The notes under the pieces are model-generated. The model was given only the letters and a program-made list of their open reading frames with translations, searched no databases and had not been told where the DNA came from. Positions 5,158-5,299 of a stretch of DNA of 5,299 bases are shown here, piece after piece. The DNA comes from F-183 sp036502165 (GTDB lineage: Bacteria; Acidobacteriota; Terriglobia; Bryobacterales; Bryobacteraceae): the NCBI GenBank assembly GCA_036502165.1, contig DASXZC010000576.1:1-5299 (forward strand), in the 5' to 3' direction. The translations under genes were made by a program, and so were the position numbers. Each line of letters opens with the position of its first letter. The stretch's first letter is position 1.

Positions 5158-5299
5158 TCATTTCTGACGGAGTTGAAGGCAGTGTCCTCCCTCGAGTGTG
5201 CGACGAGGCTTGAGAGCGCCCCCCGGCGCCACGGCGTTGACCGTCACGCCCTCGGACGCGAGCCGCGCGGCGCAGCCGCGCGTCAATGCCATCTGCGTC
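5158..5299 (-). pseudogene. SDR-family fragment, C-terminal part, apparently truncated (partial at window edge)
   Basis: Reading leftward from the window edge, 46 residues start TQMALTRGCAARLASEG and continue VTVNAVAPGGALKPRR to a TGA at 5158-5160. The ALTRxxAxxLASEGVTVNAVAPG stretch is the SDR helix and strand that follow the YxxxK motif. An intact classical SDR continues about 60 more residues to a VDGG-type end; here the frame stops about 20 residues after APG with sequence that no longer looks like an SDR, and neither other frame resumes the family pattern. It is therefore probably a decayed or deleted gene, or less likely an unusually short member. The catalytic residues lie outside the window, so it cannot be judged fully. 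Confidence 0.6.

Overview
The window looks like alphaproteobacterial DNA, most likely Bradyrhizobium or a close relative in the Nitrobacteraceae. This rests on the GC-rich base composition, the GuaA C-terminus, and gene content typical of the accessory regions of these soil bacteria. The genus is an inference from remembered family sequences, not from a database search.

Layout. (1) 2-112 is the 3' end of guaA (GMP synthase), read rightward and complete to its stop. (2) 113-307 is non-coding and AT-rich just after guaA. (3) 308-1486 holds a leftward two-gene unit: a SnoaL-like ester-cyclase-family protein, then an F420-dependent NADP-oxidoreductase-like Rossmann protein. (4) 1487-1884 is a divergent intergenic region. 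It contains an exact 18-bp second copy of the last six guaA codons (TIEWE plus stop) at 1801-1818. (5) 1885-2802 is a rightward zinc-less MDR-superfamily reductase, followed by a weak terminator candidate. (6) 2949-3509 is a leftward DUF1801/YdeI-type protein. (7) 3510-3932 has no supported gene but holds two adjacent, related long hairpins (3543-3621 and 3635-3710). (8) 3933-5118 is a second leftward two-gene unit: an SDR oxidoreductase, then a small SnoaL/NTF2-like protein. (9) 5158-5299 is the C-terminal part of another leftward SDR that stops early and is probably broken.

How it fits together. The direct repeat of the guaA 3' end is the pattern left by site-specific integration at guaA, a known target of tyrosine-recombinase genomic islands. 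The 1.7-kb interval between the copies carries a SnoaL-like gene and a reductase but no integrase, so it looks like a remnant, a mini-island, or one link in a chain of insertions. The rest of the window is a patchwork of small-molecule oxidoreductases and NTF2-fold proteins. An oxidoreductase/SnoaL-like pair occurs twice, in opposite gene order. Substrates cannot be read from the sequence. No CRISPR array, RNA gene, transposase or complete defence system is visible.
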